Positions 5,966 to 13,132 of a stretch of 40,716 nt of DNA are shown here, piece by piece; positions within the stretch are counted from its first letter, which is position 1, and each line of letters starts with the position of its first letter. This DNA comes from Clostridiales bacterium. Its GTDB lineage: Bacteria; Bacillota; Clostridia; Oscillospirales; Oscillospiraceae. Under the pieces are notes generated by a model. It saw only the letters and a list, made by a program, of their open reading frames with translations. It was not told the DNA's origin and searched no databases. The stretch is taken from assembly GCA_004555655.1 (NCBI GenBank), contig SFHJ01000011.1, forward strand, positions 1 to 40,716. Reading direction: 5' to 3'. A program made the position numbers and the translations under genes.

Positions 5966-7381
5966 ATGAGAAACATTTCCATCACCGACATCACCATCCG
6001 GCAGTCCGGCAAAGCCGCCGGCTACAGCCTGAGTTTCCGCGAAAAGATCGAGCTTGCAAAGCTGCTCGACCGGCTGGGCGTGAGCGTGATCGAGCTGCAT
6101 CCGGTTGAAAATGAGAAGATCGACAGCCTGCTGATCAAATCCGTAGCCTCGGCCGTGAAGGAGAGCGCCGTGTCAGTGCCGGTGGCGCTCAGCGAGCAGG
6201 GCGTTGCGGTGGTTTGGAACGCACTGCGCGAGGCGCGCCGCCCCAGACTGCAGGTGGCGGCGCCTGTGAGCGCCGTGCAGATGGAGTATCTGGCCGGCAA
6301 GAAGCCCGATGCGATGCTGCAGGCCATTGATGAGACGATCCGCGCCTGCCGCGCGCGCTGCAGCGACGTGGAGTTTGCAGCGCTCGACGCCACGCGCGCC
6401 GACGCAGCCTTCATCCGGCAGGCCATCACTGCGGCGATCGAAGCCGGTGCGACGTGCGTGCGCGTGTGCGACGCGGCGGGCGCGATGTTGCCCGGCGAGT
6501 TCGGTGCGTTTCTGGAGGGGCTGTATGCCGATATTCCGGCACTGAAAACGGTGGCGCTTGGCGTGGCGTGCAGCAACGAGCTCTCCATGGCCGACGCGTG
6601 CGCGCTGGCCGCTATCGGAGCCGGCGCGGCACAGGTGAGCGCCGCGGCCTACTGCGTGCAGAGCGTGAGCCTTGAAAACATCGTGAAGATTCTCTCCGCC
6701 CGCGGCGCGAGCTTCGATTGCGCCTGCGGTGTGAAGACTACGCAGCTGCGCCGCATCACGGGCCAGATTGCGTGGATGTGCCAGACGGGCAGAAGCAAGA
6801 CCTCGCCCTTTGACAGCGGCGTGCAGCCTGAGTCCGGCGTGTACCTGACGGCGCACGATTCTCCCGAGGCCGTGCTAAAGGCTGTGGCCGCGCTGGGCTA
6901 CGATCTGTCCGAGGAGGACGGCGTGAAGGTCTGCGAGGCGTTTGGGCGCATTGCGGAAAAGAAGCAGACTGTGGGAGCCAAGGAGCTCGACGCCATTGTC
7001 GCGTCCGCCGCGCTGCAGGTGCCGCCGACGTACCGGCTGGAAAACTACGTCATCAACACAGGCAATACCATCAGTGCATCTGCGCACATGAAGCTGGCGA
7101 AAAACGGCCAGATCCTTGAGGGCATCAGCCTTGGCGACGGCCCGATCGACGCGGCCTTTATCGCCATCGAGCAGATCGTGGGCAGGCATTATGAGCTCGA
7201 TGATTTCCAGATTCAGGCCGTCACTGAGGGCCGCGAGGCCATGGGCGAGTCGGTCGTGAAGCTGCGCAGCGCCGGAAAGCTCTACTCGGGCCGCGGCATC
7301 TCGACGGATATCGTCGGCGCGAGCATCCGCGCGTATCTGAGCGCGCTCAACAAGATCGTCTACGAGGAAACGGTGAACTGA
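5966..7381 (+). CDS. LeuA (2-isopropylmalate synthase)-like protein without metal ligands
   Basis: The 471-residue protein aligns over its length with 2-isopropylmalate synthase: an HMGL-like TIM barrel (about 1-270) and a C-terminal LeuA dimerisation/leucine-binding domain (about 350-471, with SLGDGPIDAAFIAIEQI and GRGISTDIVGASIRAYLSAL). The catalytic signatures are gone. The DTTLRDGEQ signature is DITIRQSGK, so the metal-binding Asp is Gln13. The HxHNDLG metal motif is ACSNELS near residue 200. The GERAGN motif is also lost. It is therefore probably a pseudoenzyme that keeps the leucine-binding part, perhaps a leucine sensor for the unit. The start has AAGGAG 8 bases upstream. It is followed after 25 bases by the TIM-barrel/ligase gene. 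Confidence 0.85.
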   Translation: MRNISITDITIRQSGKAAGYSLSFREKIELAKLLDRLGVSVIELHPVENEKIDSLLIKSVASAVKESAVSVPVALSEQGVAVVWNALREARRPRLQVAAPVSAVQMEYLAGKKPDAMLQAIDETIRACRARCSDVEFAALDATRADAAFIRQAITAAIEAGATCVRVCDAAGAMLPGEFGAFLEGLYADIPALKTVALGVACSNELSMADACALAAIGAGAAQVSAAAYCVQSVSLENIVKILSARGASFDCACGVKTTQLRRITGQIAWMCQTGRSKTSPFDSGVQPESGVYLTAHDSPEAVLKAVAALGYDLSEEDGVKVCEAFGRIAEKKQTVGAKELDAIVASAALQVPPTYRLENYVINTGNTISASAHMKLAKNGQILEGISLGDGPIDAAFIAIEQIVGRHYELDDFQIQAVTEGREAMGESVVKLRSAGKLYSGRGISTDIVGASIRAYLSALNKIVYEETVN

Positions 7382-7406
7382 GCGCCAGACGGAAAGGAGA
7401 GCAGTT

Positions 7407-9929
7407 ATGAATTTATCATTTTCTACCCGCGGCTGGCAGGATATCGACTGGGAGCAGCAGCTCAACACGGCAGTGACGATGCGCTTCGGTGGCGTCGAGG
7501 TCTACAACGTACACAAAGACGCAGCGCTCACCGGCCGCGGCGGGCCGTTTGACAGATATAACGCGGCCGCCACCGTGCGCGCAATGCGCGAAAAAAATCT
7601 GCAGATCCCGTGTTTCGACACCTCATGCGACATCTCCGTCCCGGGCAGCGCCGACGATGTGCGCCGCACGATGCAGATCGCGCGCGACGTGCGCGCACCG
7701 TATGTGTCGGTCGTGGCGCTGCACGATGACGACGCGGCCATCACCGAAGCGCTCAAGGCGCTGATCTGCGACGCGCAGGCGATGCAGCTCACCGTTCTGA
7801 TCAAGACCAGCGGCGTCTACGCCGATACGGCGCGGCTGCGGCGGCTGATGGACGAGTTTGCCTGCGACGAGCTGGCGGCGCTTTGGGATATGCACCATCC
7901 CTACCGCGACCACGGCGAGTCTGCCGATACGACCATCAAAAACCTCGGCGCGTATGTGCGCCATGTGCACCTGCGCGACTCGAACGACGACGGCAGCTAC
8001 AATCTGATCGGCGAGGGCACGCTGCCCGTGCGCGAGATGATGCGCGCGCTGAACTCGATCGACTACGACGGCTTTATTTCCATCGAGTGGAAGCCCGCGT
8101 GGATGGCAGATCTTGACGATCGCGAGGTCATTTTCCCGCACTTTGTCAACTACATGAACCGCTTCGACAGTCCGCGCGGCAAGCGCCCGACGCTCTACGA
8201 CAACAAGGCACACACCGGCCAGTACGTCTGGAAGAAGGATACACTGATCAACGAGACCTTTCCGCAGGTGCTTGACCGCATGGTCGACGAATTCCCCGAC
8301 CAGTACGCGTTCAAATACACCACGCTCGACTACACAAGAACGTATGAGCAGTTCCGCGACGATGTGGACAACTTCGCCCGCGCGCTCATCAGCCTTGGCG
8401 TGCGCCGCGGCAGCAAGGTCGCCATCTGGGCCACAAACGTGCCTGCGTGGTACATCACCTTCTGGGCCTCGACCAAGATCGGCGCGATTCTGGTCACGGT
8501 CAATACCGCCTATAAGATCCACGAGGCGGAGTATCTGCTGCGCCAGTCGGATACGCACACGCTGGTCATGATCGACCACTGCCTGGACTCCAACTACAGC
8601 CAGATCATTTCCGAGCTCTGCCCCGAGCTGGAAAACACAAAACCGGGCCAGCCGCTGCACAGCCGCAAGCTGCCGTTTCTGCGCAACGTCATCACCGTGG
8701 GCTACCGGCAGGCGGGCTGCCTGACGTTCGACGAGGCCATGGAGCGCGCGGAGCTGGTCGCGCCCGAGCAGGTTGCGCGCATGGCCGCGGCCGTGCGCCC
8801 CGACGACGTGTGCAACATGCAGTATACCTCCGGCACGACGGGCTTTCCCAAGGGCGTCATGCTCACGCACTACAACGTCGTCAACAACGGCAAGTGCATC
8901 GGCGACCGGATGGATCTGTCCACGGCTGACCGTATGATGATTCAGGTGCCGATGTTCCACTGCTTCGGCATGGTGCTCTCCATGACCGCGTCCATGACGC
9001 ACGGCGCAACGCTCTGCCCGATGCCGTATTTCTCGGCCAAGGTGTCGCTGGCCTGCATCAATCAGGAACGCATCACGTGCTTTAACGGCGTTCCCACGAT
9101 GTTTATCGCCATGTTCAACCACCCGGACTACAAAAAGACCGATTTTTCGTATATGCGCACCGGCATCATGGCAGGCTCGGGCTGCCCGCCGGAGCTGATG
9201 CGCCGCGCTGCGCAGCCGGATGAGATGAACATGACCGGCATCGTGAGCGTCTATGGTCAGACGGAGTCGGCACCCGGCAGCACCATGAGCGCGTGCGGCG
9301 ATCCGCTTGATCTGCGCTGCAACACCGTGGGCTACGCATTCCCGCACGTCGAGTGCAAGATCATCGACCCCGACACGGGCGAGGAGGTGCCCGACGGCGT
9401 GAACGGCGAGTTCTGCTCGCGCGGCTACAACACCATGAAGGGCTACTACAAAATGCCCGAGGCCACGGCGCAGACGGTGGACGCGGAAGGGTGGCTCCAT
9501 TCGGGCGACCTTGCCTGCCGCGACGAAGACGGAAACTACCGCATCACGGGCCGGCTGAAGGACATGATCATCCGCGGCGGCGAGAACATCTACCCCAAGG
9601 AGATCGAGGAGTTTATCTACACCCACCCGGCGGTCAGGGACGTGCAGGTTATCGGCGTGCCGGATAAGAAGTACGGCGAGGAGATCATGGCCTGCATCGT
9701 GCTCAAACAGCCCGGCAGCGTGAGCGAGGACGAGATGCTCGCATATATCAAAAAGTCGCTGGCCCGGCATAAGGTGCCGCGTTACATCGATTTTGTGGAT
9801 GGCTTCCCCATGAACGCGGCGGGTAAGATCTTAAAGTACAAGATGCGCGAGGAGGCCACTGAGCGGCTCGGTCTTGCAGGCGCCGCCGGCATCGACACGG
9901 CAAAAACTGCCGAGCAGGTGGCAAAATAG
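7407..9929 (+). CDS. Sugar-isomerase-like TIM barrel fused to acyl-CoA ligase
   Basis: This 840-residue two-domain protein begins with a xylose-isomerase-like TIM barrel (about 1-265). The barrel keeps Glu31 (GGVEVY), ALWDMHHPYR (Asp161, His163-164), VRHVHLRDS (His188) and ISIEWKP (Glu227). The family's usual E-T-H-G metal segment is K-T-S-G at 133-136, so one metal ligand is lost. Residues from about 280 form an AMP-forming acyl-CoA ligase with the P-loop YTSGTTGFPKG (about 472), YGQTES, GWLHSGDLACRDEDGNYRI, GRLKDMIIRGGENIYPKEIE and the catalytic Lys in NAAGKILK. By position it should activate a branched acid, perhaps isovalerate, to its CoA thioester. The substrate is an inference. GAAAGGAG precedes the ATG. 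Confidence 0.88.
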   Translation: MNLSFSTRGWQDIDWEQQLNTAVTMRFGGVEVYNVHKDAALTGRGGPFDRYNAAATVRAMREKNLQIPCFDTSCDISVPGSADDVRRTMQIARDVRAPYVSVVALHDDDAAITEALKALICDAQAMQLTVLIKTSGVYADTARLRRLMDEFACDELAALWDMHHPYRDHGESADTTIKNLGAYVRHVHLRDSNDDGSYNLIGEGTLPVREMMRALNSIDYDGFISIEWKPAWMADLDDREVIFPHFVNYMNRFDSPRGKRPTLYDNKAHTGQYVWKKDTLINETFPQVLDRMVDEFPDQYAFKYTTLDYTRTYEQFRDDVDNFARALISLGVRRGSKVAIWATNVPAWYITFWASTKIGAILVTVNTAYKIHEAEYLLRQSDTHTLVMIDHCLDSNYSQIISELCPELENTKPGQPLHSRKLPFLRNVITVGYRQAGCLTFDEAMERAELVAPEQVARMAAAVRPDDVCNMQYTSGTTGFPKGVMLTHYNVVNNGKCIGDRMDLSTADRMMIQVPMFHCFGMVLSMTASMTHGATLCPMPYFSAKVSLACINQERITCFNGVPTMFIAMFNHPDYKKTDFSYMRTGIMAGSGCPPELMRRAAQPDEMNMTGIVSVYGQTESAPGSTMSACGDPLDLRCNTVGYAFPHVECKIIDPDTGEEVPDGVNGEFCSRGYNTMKGYYKMPEATAQTVDAEGWLHSGDLACRDEDGNYRITGRLKDMIIRGGENIYPKEIEEFIYTHPAVRDVQVIGVPDKKYGEEIMACIVLKQPGSVSEDEMLAYIKKSLARHKVPRYIDFVDGFPMNAAGKILKYKMREEATERLGLAGAAGIDTAKTAEQVAK

Positions 9930-9931
9930 CG

Positions 9932-9963
9932 CCGGTGCGATGCGCCAGCATGTTTTTTTCGAC
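9932..9963 (+). terminator. Weak terminator after T-box unit 1
   Basis: A short GC-rich stem (GGTGC/GCGCC) is followed by AGCATG and a run of seven T. It lies directly after the stop codon of the TIM-barrel/ligase gene. Confidence 0.45.
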
Positions 9964-9971
9964 AAATACTC

Positions 9972-10000
9972 TTGACATGACAGCCTGGCTGTGATAAATT
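9972..10000 (+). promoter_or_regulatory. Promoter of T-box unit 2
   Basis: TTGACA (9972-9977) and a 17-base spacer precede TAAATT (9995-10000), just upstream of the second T-box leader. The -35 is consensus; the -10 is weaker. Confidence 0.65.
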
Positions 10001-10009
10001 TGAGGCAAG

Positions 10010-10284
10010 TTCACAAGCAAAAAAGCAATGACGAAGACGGTCGGACAGACTGCTTACAGAGAGCCGGTGGTTGGTGCAAACCGGCAGCACGAACTCCTGT
10101 GACCTATCACTTCCGAGTTGGAGGCCCGAACGCGTGTGTCAGTAGGCGCCTCTCGTCAGCCCGCGTTAAGGGATAGGAGCTGTTAGGCTCTGAAGCGGCG
10201 GCCTTCCGGCCGCAATTTGAGTGGTACCACGGGTTTGTATTGCTGCAGCTCGCCTCAAGAGGATTCTTGAGGCGGGCTTTTTGC
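10010..10284 (+). promoter_or_regulatory. T-box riboswitch 2, isoleucine specifier (ATC)
   Basis: The leader has AGAGAG, the distal GGTTGGTGCAAACC element, the T-box AATTTGAGTGGTACCACGG (10214-10232) and a terminator at 10248-10282 (12-bp stem, T run). The specifier six bases before GAG (10115-10117) is ATC at 10106-10108, an isoleucine codon, followed by the expected purine A. The TGGT bulge fits the A73 discriminator of tRNA-Ile. Uncharged tRNA-Ile would permit transcription of the fusion gene downstream. Confidence 0.93.
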
Positions 10285-10304
10285 TTGTCAGGGGAGGATT
10301 TATC

Positions 10305-12602
10305 ATGACCAATCAAACAACGACAAATCAGCTTTTGGAGGTGGCGCAGCGTATCCGTGAGATGCGGCAGATCATCGGCTTCACAACGAAGCAGATGGCG
10401 GAGAGGACCGAGGTCCCGGAGGAAGAGTATCTGTCCTACGAGGCCGGCACGGCCGACCTGCCGTTCACCTTTATGCATAAGTGCGCGCTCACGTTCGGCG
10501 TGGAACTGACCGACCTGCTCGAAGGCCACAGCGCAAAGCTCTCGAGCTACATGGTCACGCGGCGCGGCCGCGGCCCCGTCACGGCCAGCGAGGACGGCAT
10601 CACCATCCAGAACATGGCGGCGCTGTTCCGCCAGAAGCTGGCCACGCCCTACTGGGTCACGTATCAGTATTCCGAGCAGCTCCAGCACGAGCCCATCCAC
10701 ACCACCACCCACGCCGGTCAGGAATTTGACCTTGTTATCAAGGGCGCGATGCGCGTGCGCGTGGGCGATCACGAGGAGGTTCTGCACGAGGGCGACAGCA
10801 TCTTCTATAAGAGCTCCACGCCGCACGGCATGATCGCTGTGGACGGGCAGGACTGCGTATTTTTGGCCATGATTATGGCCGGCAGCGAGACCGAGCAGGC
10901 GATGGTCGTCGCGCCCCTCAAGCTGCCCGAGCCCGAGGCCGCGCCGGCGGCGAGCGAAGAAGAGCTGCCGCTTCTGTGCGAAAAATTCATCCGCACCACC
11001 GAGGACGAGAAGGGCTCGCTGCGCGGGATCGAGTTCATGCGCGAGAACGAATTCAACTTCGCCTTTGACATCGTTGACGGCATCGCGCGCAGAGACCCCG
11101 AGAAGCTGGCGATGGTGCATGTGGCAAACGACATGACCGAGCGCCGCTTCACGTTCAAAGACATGAAGGATGCGTCGTCACAGGCGGCCAACTACTTCAC
11201 ATCGCTTGGCATCAAGCGCGGCGACCGCGTCATGCTGGTCTTAAAGCGGCACTATCAGTTCTGGTTCGCCATTCTGGGCCTGCACAAGCTGGGCGCCATC
11301 GCCATCCCGGCGACGAACCAGCTGCTGGAGCACGATTTTACCTACCGCTATCAGGCGGCGGGCGTATCAGCCATCGTCTGCACGGCAGACGGCGATACGG
11401 CTCATCAGGCAGAGCTTGGCGAGCAGGCTGCCGGTGTGCAGCTGACCAAGATCATGGTCGGCGGTTCACGCGAGGGCTGGCACGACTTTGACGAAGAGTA
11501 TGCGCTCTTCTCGCGCCGGTTCCGCCGCCGCGACAACGCGCCGTGCGGCGACGATCCCATGCTCATGTTCTTCACCTCCGGTACGACGGGTTATCCCAAG
11601 ATCGCCATGCACAGCTATAAATATGCCCTCGGCCACTACGTCACGGCCAAATACTGGCATCTGGTCGAGCGCGACGGGCTGCACTTCACCATCTCCGAGA
11701 CCGGCTGGGGCAAGGCGCTCTGGGGCAAGCTCTACGGCCAGTGGCTGTGCGAGGCGGCCATCTTCGTCTACGACTTTGACCGCTTTGACGCCGAGAAGAT
11801 TCTGCCCATGTTCAAGCGGTTCAATATTACGACCTTCTGCGCGCCTCCTACGATGTACCGCATGCTCATCAAGCAGGATCTCAGCAAATACGACCTCAGT
11901 TCCATCCGCCACGCGACCACGGCCGGCGAGGCGCTCAACCCCGAGGTCTATTACCAGTTTGAAAAGGCCACGGGACTGCAGATCGCCGAGGGCTTCGGTC
12001 AGACCGAGATGACGCTCGGCATCGCCAACCTCGTCGGAGAGCCCATGAAGCCGGGCTCCATGGGCAAGCCCGTGCCCGGCTACGGTATCGATCTGGTCGA
12101 CCCGGACGGCAACCCCGTCGATGACGGCGTGAACGGCGAAATCGTTATCCATACCGAAGGAAAGCAGAAAAAGTGCGGCGTGTTCCTTGGCTACTACCGC
12201 GACGAAGAGCGCACCAAGGCCGTCTGGCACGACGGACTCTACCACACGGGCGATCTTGCCTGGCGCGATGAGGACGGCTTCTACTGGTATGTTGGCCGCG
12301 CCGACGACGTCATCAAGTCCTCCGGCTACCGCATCGGGCCGTTCGAGATCGAAAACGTCATCATGGAGCTGCCGTATGTGCTCGAATGCGGCGTGTCGGC
12401 CGCGCCCGACGAGGTGCGCGGACAGGTCGTCAAGGCCAGCATCGTGCTCGTGCCCGGCAAGGAGCCGACAGAGGAGCTCAAAAAGGAGATCCAGAAATAC
12501 GTCAAGGCGCACACCGCGCCGTATAAATACCCGCGTATCGTCGAGTTCCGCACGGAGCTGCCCAAGACGATCAGCGGCAAGATCATTCGCAACCAGCTCT
12601 AA
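10305..12602 (+). CDS. XRE-HTH / cupin / acyl-CoA synthetase fusion 1
   Basis: The 765-residue protein has three parts: an XRE helix-turn-helix (about 11-67, RIREMRQIIGFTTKQMAERT), a cupin_2 barrel (about 125-190, HAGQEFDLVIKGAMRVRVG and LHEGDSIFYKSSTPHG), and an AMP-forming synthetase of the medium-chain acyl-CoA type (about 235-765). The last carries FTSGTTGYPKIAMH (about 423), EGFGQTE, YHTGDLAWRDEDGFYWYVG and the catalytic Lys759 in SGKIIR. HTH-cupin proteins are usually repressors; fusion to a full synthetase suggests that the enzyme senses or controls its own pathway. Unit context and the Ile T-box suggest 2-methylbutyrate as substrate (inference). I chose ATG at 10305 because GGGGAGG precedes it; the longer frame runs back through the T-box terminator. 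Confidence 0.9.
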   Translation: MTNQTTTNQLLEVAQRIREMRQIIGFTTKQMAERTEVPEEEYLSYEAGTADLPFTFMHKCALTFGVELTDLLEGHSAKLSSYMVTRRGRGPVTASEDGITIQNMAALFRQKLATPYWVTYQYSEQLQHEPIHTTTHAGQEFDLVIKGAMRVRVGDHEEVLHEGDSIFYKSSTPHGMIAVDGQDCVFLAMIMAGSETEQAMVVAPLKLPEPEAAPAASEEELPLLCEKFIRTTEDEKGSLRGIEFMRENEFNFAFDIVDGIARRDPEKLAMVHVANDMTERRFTFKDMKDASSQAANYFTSLGIKRGDRVMLVLKRHYQFWFAILGLHKLGAIAIPATNQLLEHDFTYRYQAAGVSAIVCTADGDTAHQAELGEQAAGVQLTKIMVGGSREGWHDFDEEYALFSRRFRRRDNAPCGDDPMLMFFTSGTTGYPKIAMHSYKYALGHYVTAKYWHLVERDGLHFTISETGWGKALWGKLYGQWLCEAAIFVYDFDRFDAEKILPMFKRFNITTFCAPPTMYRMLIKQDLSKYDLSSIRHATTAGEALNPEVYYQFEKATGLQIAEGFGQTEMTLGIANLVGEPMKPGSMGKPVPGYGIDLVDPDGNPVDDGVNGEIVIHTEGKQKKCGVFLGYYRDEERTKAVWHDGLYHTGDLAWRDEDGFYWYVGRADDVIKSSGYRIGPFEIENVIMELPYVLECGVSAAPDEVRGQVVKASIVLVPGKEPTEELKKEIQKYVKAHTAPYKYPRIVEFRTELPKTISGKIIRNQL

Positions 12603-12606
12603 ACTG

Positions 12607-12631
12607 CTGAAAACGCCTATGGCGTTTTCAG
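12607..12631 (+). terminator. Hairpin after fusion gene 1
   Basis: CTGAAAACGCC and GGCGTTTTCAG form a perfect 11-bp stem with a TAT loop four bases after the stop codon. No T run follows. A further inverted repeat lies at 12691-12723 (TTTTTTCCG and CGGAAAAAA) and a hairpin with TTTCGCGCC at about 12739-12760; the rest of 12632-12789 shows no gene. Confidence 0.5.
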
Positions 12632-12789
12632 TAAAAGGCAGCGGTCTGCTGCATCGCACCCGCTGCGCTCGCACGTTTGCAGACCGAGCAGTATTTTTTC
12701 CGACGTACACGCCGCCGGAAAAAATGATTGACACGTTCTTTCGCGCCTGCGGGCGCGAAACTCTGCGAGGCTACCAGTTAAGCAGGTAG

Positions 12790-12818
12790 TTGACAAACAA
12801 ATACTTTCGTGATATGAT
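12790..12818 (+). promoter_or_regulatory. Promoter of T-box unit 3
   Basis: TTGACA (12790-12795), a 17-base spacer and TATGAT (12813-12818) stand about 20 bases before the third T-box leader. Confidence 0.85.
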
Positions 12819-12827
12819 TCTTTACAA

Positions 12828-13107
12828 TAAGAAAGGCGACGACGGAGAGGGTCCCTCCCAGCCGCATCTCAGAGAGCCGGCGGGCGGTGTGAGCCGGTGA
12901 TGCGCAGGTCGGATTTGTAGCTCCCGAGCCGGAGAGAAGAACGCCTGCCGGCAAGTAGACCTCTCCCGCGTCAGCTGCGTCAGTGCTTAGGGTTTGTTGG
13001 AACCCGATGAGTGGTACGTGTCGTGAGGCATGTGCAATTTGAGTGGTATCGCGGGTCGCAGTATGCAGCTCGTCTCAAAGAATCATCTTTGAGGCGAGCT
13101 TTTTTGC
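12828..13107 (+). promoter_or_regulatory. T-box riboswitch 3, valine specifier (GTA)
   Basis: The leader has AGAGAG, the distal GGCGGTGTGAGCC element, the T-box AATTTGAGTGGTATCGCGGG (13036-13055) and a terminator at 13068-13105 (13-bp stem, six T). The specifier six bases before GAG (12926-12928) is GTA at 12917-12919, a valine codon, followed by the expected purine G. The TGGT bulge fits A73 of tRNA-Val. A second TGAGTGGTA copy lies at 13008-13016, 32 bases before the one in the real T-box. Confidence 0.93.
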
Positions 13108-13132
13108 TTGCCTCGGTATGGAGGCAAATGCA

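Noticed and set aside
7623..9770. Long open frame of 715 codons on the minus strand
   Set aside because: It is the antisense shadow of the TIM-barrel/ligase gene in GC-rich DNA; its composition (His, Arg and Val rich) is typical of an antisense frame and it has no ribosome binding site.
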